Shown: piece after piece, positions 59,256 through 64,000 of the stretch
Layout: each line of letters begins with the position of its first letter
Numbering within the stretch: position 1 is the first letter of the stretch
Source: Dichomitus squalens LYAD-421 SS1
Lineage: Eukaryota > Basidiomycota > Agaricomycetes > Polyporales > Polyporaceae
Assembly (NCBI RefSeq): GCF_000275845.1
Contig: NW_006766887.1
Location: 1,012,770-1,076,769 of the forward strand
DNA length: 64,000 nucleotides
Direction: 5' to 3'
Notes under the pieces: model-generated
What the model saw: only the letters and a program-made list of their open reading frames with translations
The model's database searches: none
What the model was told of the DNA's origin: nothing
Program-made: the position numbers and the translations under genes

Positions 59256-62150
59256 ATGGCACTCGAGCACAAGCTGCCCAACGGACTGCTGGTCATCCTC
59301 CACCTCCACCTGCTCGACTATCCGCTGCAAGATGCGACGGGCTACGACGAACGCCTCTTCCACCACAGCCGCGGCATGCGCGATCGGAACAAGGCGATGG
59401 AGGACATCACCTACTTTCTTGTGGGAAAGCTCGAGGGAGGCAGGGAACGTGCAAAGTCCGTCAGTATATGCGTCCCGTCAGGTGCTTCTCCACGGCTCGT
59501 CGGTCTGACGCAGCGGATATCAGATATTGCCCACGTACCCGTGCCTGCAGCCCGCGGACACCACCGCGTACAGAATCGCGCTCGCCAAGTACCTCGAAGG
59601 GCTCCGGAGCGCCGTCGCGCACGCCTCGCGCGCACACATGAACGACCCCACGGGCAAGCAGCCAGCTACTCCCGCGGGGGACGAGGTCTCCGCGTGGTGG
59701 TGGAAGGACGTCGTGGTCCGCAAGTCGATCCTCGACGAGTGCTCTGGCGACCGGTGCGGTTCACGTCCGGCTCTCTCTCCTGCATCGGTTCGGTCTCGGT
59801 TCTGAACGAGCCCCTCCTCCGTCCTTCTAGCTTCGAGCGCCTGATCCTGGCGTTGTCCAGTCATGCGATCCTCAAGAACGCCGTGCGGATGCGGACAGGG
59901 TCGCCGTCCTCCTCGTTGCAAGTGCGGGGGTCTTCCGTCTGCCTGGATCGCGAGGTGCGTGCGAAATGAAGGAGCATCTCTTCATCTCCGCCGCAGGGTC
60001 CTGATGCACGACGTGGGCGTATGCAGGGCGATCTTGGCCCGCTATCAAGGGCGTACACGACGCTGCTCTCTGCTGCTCAAGAATCACGCCGTGAGTGGGA
60101 GCGCACAGCGGCAGTCCTCGTCCAGAAACAGAGCGATCTGGCCGCAATTCGCGTGAGTGGCTGTCCAGCCGGTCGTACGCGCAGAGGAAGAGCTGAGAAC
60201 ACGCGCGGGGTGCCCCCCCTGCAGGCGAGAATGGCGGACCCCAGGCTTGCGTCGTCGTCGTCGAACTACGACGATTTGACAACAGATATGCTTCTCGCCC
60301 TGCGAGATTCGCGTGTTCAGGACCTCCTGCGCGGATCCTGGCGAGGCGATGAAGGCCGCTCCGCTCTGCGCTTCATCACTGACCTCGCTGGTCTTCTCGA
60401 AGCACCTACGTCGACCATTCATGGTTCGAGAGACGGCCAAGATGCCGGAATAGGAGCCAGTGTAGTTTTTTTGCCGGCGGATTCCCATCCCAAGGTAGGC
60501 GTTTACGCAACACATGCATGTCGCCTGGCAGCCCTGCTCACGTCTGTCGTTCCTGTCATGTCCACTCCACCCCAAGCGCAGGTTACATCTGGAACGTCGC
60601 CCCCTCTGCCAATCGCGGCGGCTCATCATCCTGCTCATCTTCATTCACTTCGCCTACCGCTATTTCCTGCGTCCGATCCGTCAGAACAGCAGCTTGAGGA
60701 CTCCGAGAAGGCCGTTAAGAACTCGACGCCTCATGCAGTAACCGAACGCCTAGCCGCTATCGAGAAGGTCCACTCATCGCTTCAGGATGCACTCGAAGGT
60801 GCCCGTAGCATCCACGCACAGCTCCAGCAGCGGCTACAGCAGGCCAGGGCCAGGAAGTCGTCACAGCCGTCAGCCATCTCCTCCAACAAGATGAAGGGCA
60901 GTCCCGGATTACAGCTCGACGCCAGCTTGTGGCAGAGCAGAGGCGAGAACTTCATCGACTTCACGGTAAGGGGCTGCCTCTGTCCGCACCCCTCCAACAG
61001 TGCTCATGTCATTCTCATCTACGCAATCGCCGCGTCCATCTTGCGCCGCCCCTGTCCGCCTGCGGTTCGTACGCACCCAAGCAGAAAGTCCCAGATGCGT
61101 CCACCCTCGCACGTTTCTCCCTCGACGACGCAGTCCCGTCCGAGACCGCGATCGAGGACCGGGTCGCACACATCCGCAGCGCCCTCCTGCCTCCCTTCAC
61201 CGCCGAGCCTCTCCCAGCGTCCGACTCAGAGCCTGAACCCGAATCGGAGCCAGAGCCCAAAGTCAGACCTCGTGCTGCAGTGTCGCGCATACGCCAGCCG
61301 TCGGCTCGCGGGGATCTTCCGACGGCTGTGCCGAGAACTAACCACCTTGGCGGGGCTGCGGTGGCCGCAGGTTCGAGTCACGCATCGGGGCCACCGGGTC
61401 AAGCCGTGAAGGTCCCCCCGCCGGCACGGCAGGTACGGGTCGCGTATGCCCCCCAGCGTGCCCCATTGGGAACAGGACAGCCAGCCCAGGGGGATCCGAA
61501 GGCCGGGTTGAAGGCGCGCCGGTTGTCGCGCCGCGCATCCGCGGCGCGGGCGCGGAGATCGACAATGTTCGGCCGCGGCGAGGACGCCGATATACTTCGC
61601 GTACGTGCTACCGACATGTCGTCACAGCTCTTTTACCTAAAGACGTCTTCCTATATGTCCGCAGATCGTAGCCGCCGTCGAAGACCGCTCAGATCCTGAT
61701 TCCGAAGACGGCGGCTTCGAGGCTGGTCGAGAGCCTACTACACCTTTCCAGACTCCACGACGCTCCCCGACGAAGGCCCTGGGCACACGTGGAACACTGC
61801 TCTCCACGCTGAAGAAGTCCGCCCCGCGACAGTCGTTTGATATCGAGAGATATGAGCGCGTGCAGATGCCCCGTCTCTCCAGCTTACGCCGGGGTCTCGA
61901 AGCTGCGTCAGAGCTGGACGAGGACGGGGATGATGGGGGTTCATACCGGCGTCCACCTCGCGAAGACGTCGCAAGGGATGGAAACTTACCCGAGGAGCAT
62001 GTGGGCGAGATGCCATACGAGGGCAACAGTATGACCTTGGCAGACATTTTGCTGCATGCCGGGCATCAGGGAAACGTTTCTGCTCAGCTTCTCGGCGAAG
62101 ACGATCTCGACGAGGGAGACGATCTTCAAGGTAATACATCAGACTGGTAG
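59256..62150 (+). CDS. HAUS6/augmin subunit 6-like protein
   Basis: Augmin brings gamma-tubulin to the side of spindle microtubules to branch new ones; HAUS6 is one of its long coiled-coil subunits. ATG at 59256 gives MALEHKLPNGLLVILHLHLL, then DYPLQDATGYDERLFHHSRG and NKAMEDITYFLVGKLEG, the HAUS6 N-terminal signature. After an intron follow LPTYPCLQPADTTAYRIALA and KYLEGLRSAV, then FERLILALSSHAI. Helical stretches come next, such as REWERTAAVLVQKQSDLAAI and VTERLAAIEKVHSSLQDALE, suited to coiled coil. The C-terminal part is disordered, with an SEPEPESEPEPK run and many basic residues. The last exon ends LQGNTSDW with TAG at 62148-62150. About eight introns and roughly 700 residues. The family call rests on the N-terminus; the rest is poorly conserved. 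Confidence 0.87.
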
Positions 62151-62665
62151 TAGGGCACTTCTATTGCGATCGACTGTAGTCTGTCTTTCTAAGCATGCTT
62201 TCGGCCTTCACAAGCTCCATACGGAAAGACGCCAGGTATGAGTATGACTACATGAACCGCTTACAGATCATGACCGCCTAATCATGTCAGTCTGTCCAAG
62301 CTTCGGGAGAAGTTGCTACTATCATAGGCTGCCGACGGCCATCATTTGCAGCCTATAGCTCACCTCGCACCTTCAGCACGTACCAAGAGGGACGGAGTTG
62401 CAAAAAGCGCTACCACGAACGACACACCGCCTAGGCTGATCGACGGTGCATTTACTTGCCGCTCATGTTGGGGGATTTAAAAGTCATGCATAGAAAGCTC
62501 GCATGGCATAGCTCATGTATTTTGCGTGGGTGGCAGCTTGTGCCGGTGCTTGTGTAGCAGTATACAGGGGGCAAGACATATACGGAGGGAGAGCGATGCG
62601 AGACAAAGAAGAGCCAGCAGCTCGTGTGGTGCAGTTGATGGTAGGAATAAGACCCATGCAGATGT
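62151..62665. other. Intergenic, convergent 3' regions
   Basis: Spacer between the HAUS6-like stop and the RPL37 stop. No gene or RNA can be supported. Confidence 0.5.
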
Positions 62666-63473
62666 TCATGCCTCCGTCGTCTTCTTGGTCCGCTTGACTG
62701 CGCGCGTGTTCTCCCTGCGGTGCAAAAAAAGATCGTGAGCACTTCAAGGAGTCGATTTAGATACGTAACATACCTGAAGCCGTTCTTGAAGCGTCTCGAC
62801 ACGGTCTTCAGGTAGCGCATGCGGCCAGTGCCAGTGGTCTTTCGGCGCTTCGCCTTCTGGCCCCACTCGTAAGACCGCAGCTTCGCGCTGGGGTAACCGC
62901 ACTGCGCACACTCTGGACCGAGCGAAGTCAGTCAACACACTTGCGCAATGCCAGACAGATATCGAGCGAGGAGGGAGGAGATGGGCATCGAGAGGAGGAT
63001 GTGATAGATCAAGGGGCTTAGATCCTACGCACCCTTGTGCTGCTTGTGGAAGGCACGGTTGCCACACCGCCTGCAGAGGGTGTGGGACTTGGTGTGCCTC
63101 TTACTATATGATAAGATAGATGTTAAGCGTCCAAGGAGGAACGAAGAATATGAATGCTACGCACCCGAAGGAGGTGGTACCTATGCACCGTCAGCAACAT
63201 AAAAATCAGTCTCATCGTCTCCAGTACTCTCCATCCCATTGCCCACGAACCTTTCGTCTACAAGGAGAGCAAAGTTGTCAGCACAGGTGGAATCGGGAGA
63301 CGGATACGATATAGCACGCCAGAGGAACCTCCAGGTCGAGGGACCGTCATCCGAACACGATTCATCCCATCCACCCTCCTAATACCTCCAATTCGCTCCG
63401 TTCAAACGCGGACACGTATCCCGACTGCATGGAAATCCTCCAGGGGAGCAGAATACAGACGTAGACTCACCAT
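62666..63473 (-). CDS. RPL37: 60S ribosomal protein eL37 with micro-exons
   Basis: Structural protein of the large ribosomal subunit with a zinc ribbon. The coding sequence begins at ATG 63473-63471, directly followed by an intron (GTGAGT). Exon 2 is 7 nt (63257-63251, ACGAAAG) and exon 3 is 16 nt (63180-63165). Joined, these read MTKGTTSFG and then [40 protein letters not shown] and [20 protein letters not shown]. The last exon gives [16 protein letters not shown] and TGA at 62668-62666. Both Cys-x2-Cys pairs (CRRC, CAQC) are intact, and the length of about 92 residues is normal. All junctions are GT-AG and restore the conserved N-terminus exactly. Introns crowded at the 5' end are common in fungal ribosomal protein genes. 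Confidence 0.94.
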
Positions 63474-64000
63474 TGTGTCTTGATCTTGAGGGGGCCGGGT
63501 CGGATGGCTTGTGCAAAATCGCCTCTACCACCCAGAAGCCACTGCGATTGGCGCCACGTGGCGTTGGCGCCCGGATGAACAAGACGCTCACGATCAACTC
63601 TTGAAGCTGCTTTCGATTCCTCAGTGTTGCGGTCTAAACTGAACAGAACTGGAGCAAATCGCTTATCATTCTGCTGCCTTATAAAACTGTCTTCTGTTGC
63701 ATAATTCTACTCTATAATAGTCTGACCTTGTACAAAGTCACAACTGTCGTCGTTCCGTTCACAAACGGGCCGGTCCATGTTAGGGTGTATGCTAATGTAG
63801 CGACAATAATTACATAGACCTCGGTGAGTCAGTCGGTCAGCATACCTGGCATATACAGGAGATCACATGAACTCATAATTGTGAGCGGAAGCAGGCGGCG
63901 ATGCAACGGCAGTCCTGCGTGCAGGCCCCGAGCACGGACGCTAAACTGTCCTGAAAGTTCAGTTGTGATTGGGCATGCCGCAATCCAAAAGTAAGACCGA
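63474..64000. other. Upstream region of RPL37 to window end
   Basis: Contains the RPL37 promoter and leader. Beyond about 63650 the sequence is AT-richer, with no frame or RNA I can support before the window ends. Confidence 0.5.

Noticed and set aside
61366..61386. tRNA B-box-like sequence GGTTCGAGTC
   Set aside because: Lies in coding sequence and no tRNA cloverleaf can be drawn around it.
60929..61699. 256-codon frame as a separate gene inside the HAUS6-like locus
   Set aside because: It continues the same spliced protein between introns; no independent start context or domain.

Overview
The window is nuclear DNA of a filamentous basidiomycete, most likely an agaricomycete. The genes carry many short GT-AG introns (mostly 45-75 nt) and are tightly packed where present. 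Several families are typical of mushroom-forming fungi, including a DUF6534 seven-helix protein, a fungal MFS/DHA1 transporter and a salicylate-hydroxylase-like FAD monooxygenase. There is no viral, plasmid or bacterial signature, and I see no CRISPR array, toxin gene or intact transposase or reverse transcriptase.

Left part (1-21 kb). A diverged inverted repeat is followed by an FAD monooxygenase, then ADE17 (last two steps of IMP synthesis, minus strand). Next comes a 630-bp element with 121-bp terminal inverted repeats, sitting 16 nt upstream of the ADE17 start codon. It is followed by ZIM17 (mitochondrial Hsp70 escort), GRX5 (monothiol glutaredoxin), POL1 (DNA polymerase alpha catalytic subunit, many exons), a flavin-reductase-like protein, an MFS transporter, ADE1 (SAICAR synthase) and an intron-containing tRNA-Lys(CUU).

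Middle part (21-49 kb). A 4-kb stretch without a recognisable gene leads to MKT1 and a small C2H2-type protein. A block of about 11.5 kb (29.9-41.4 kb) then has many overlapping open frames but no credible gene. After it come a conserved fungal membrane protein with an unusually long intron, a LIG4-like ATP-dependent DNA ligase, and a divergently placed cluster of short frames I could not resolve into a gene.

Right part (49-64 kb). Pirin, RSA4/Notchless (60S ribosome assembly), a DUF6534 membrane protein, a HAUS6/augmin-type protein and RPL37. The first coding exons of RPL37 are only 3, 7 and 16 nt long.

Most recognised genes are housekeeping: purine synthesis (ADE17, ADE1), replication and repair (POL1, the ligase), mitochondrial Fe-S and chaperone function (ZIM17, GRX5), ribosome biogenesis (RSA4, RPL37) and mitosis (HAUS6). 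I see no secondary-metabolite cluster. The least ordinary items are the palindromic element at ADE17, the RPL37 micro-exons, a GC-AG intron in ADE1 and the two gene-poor blocks. Exon boundaries were read by eye from frame, splice signals and family resemblance, so gene ends are better supported than every internal junction.
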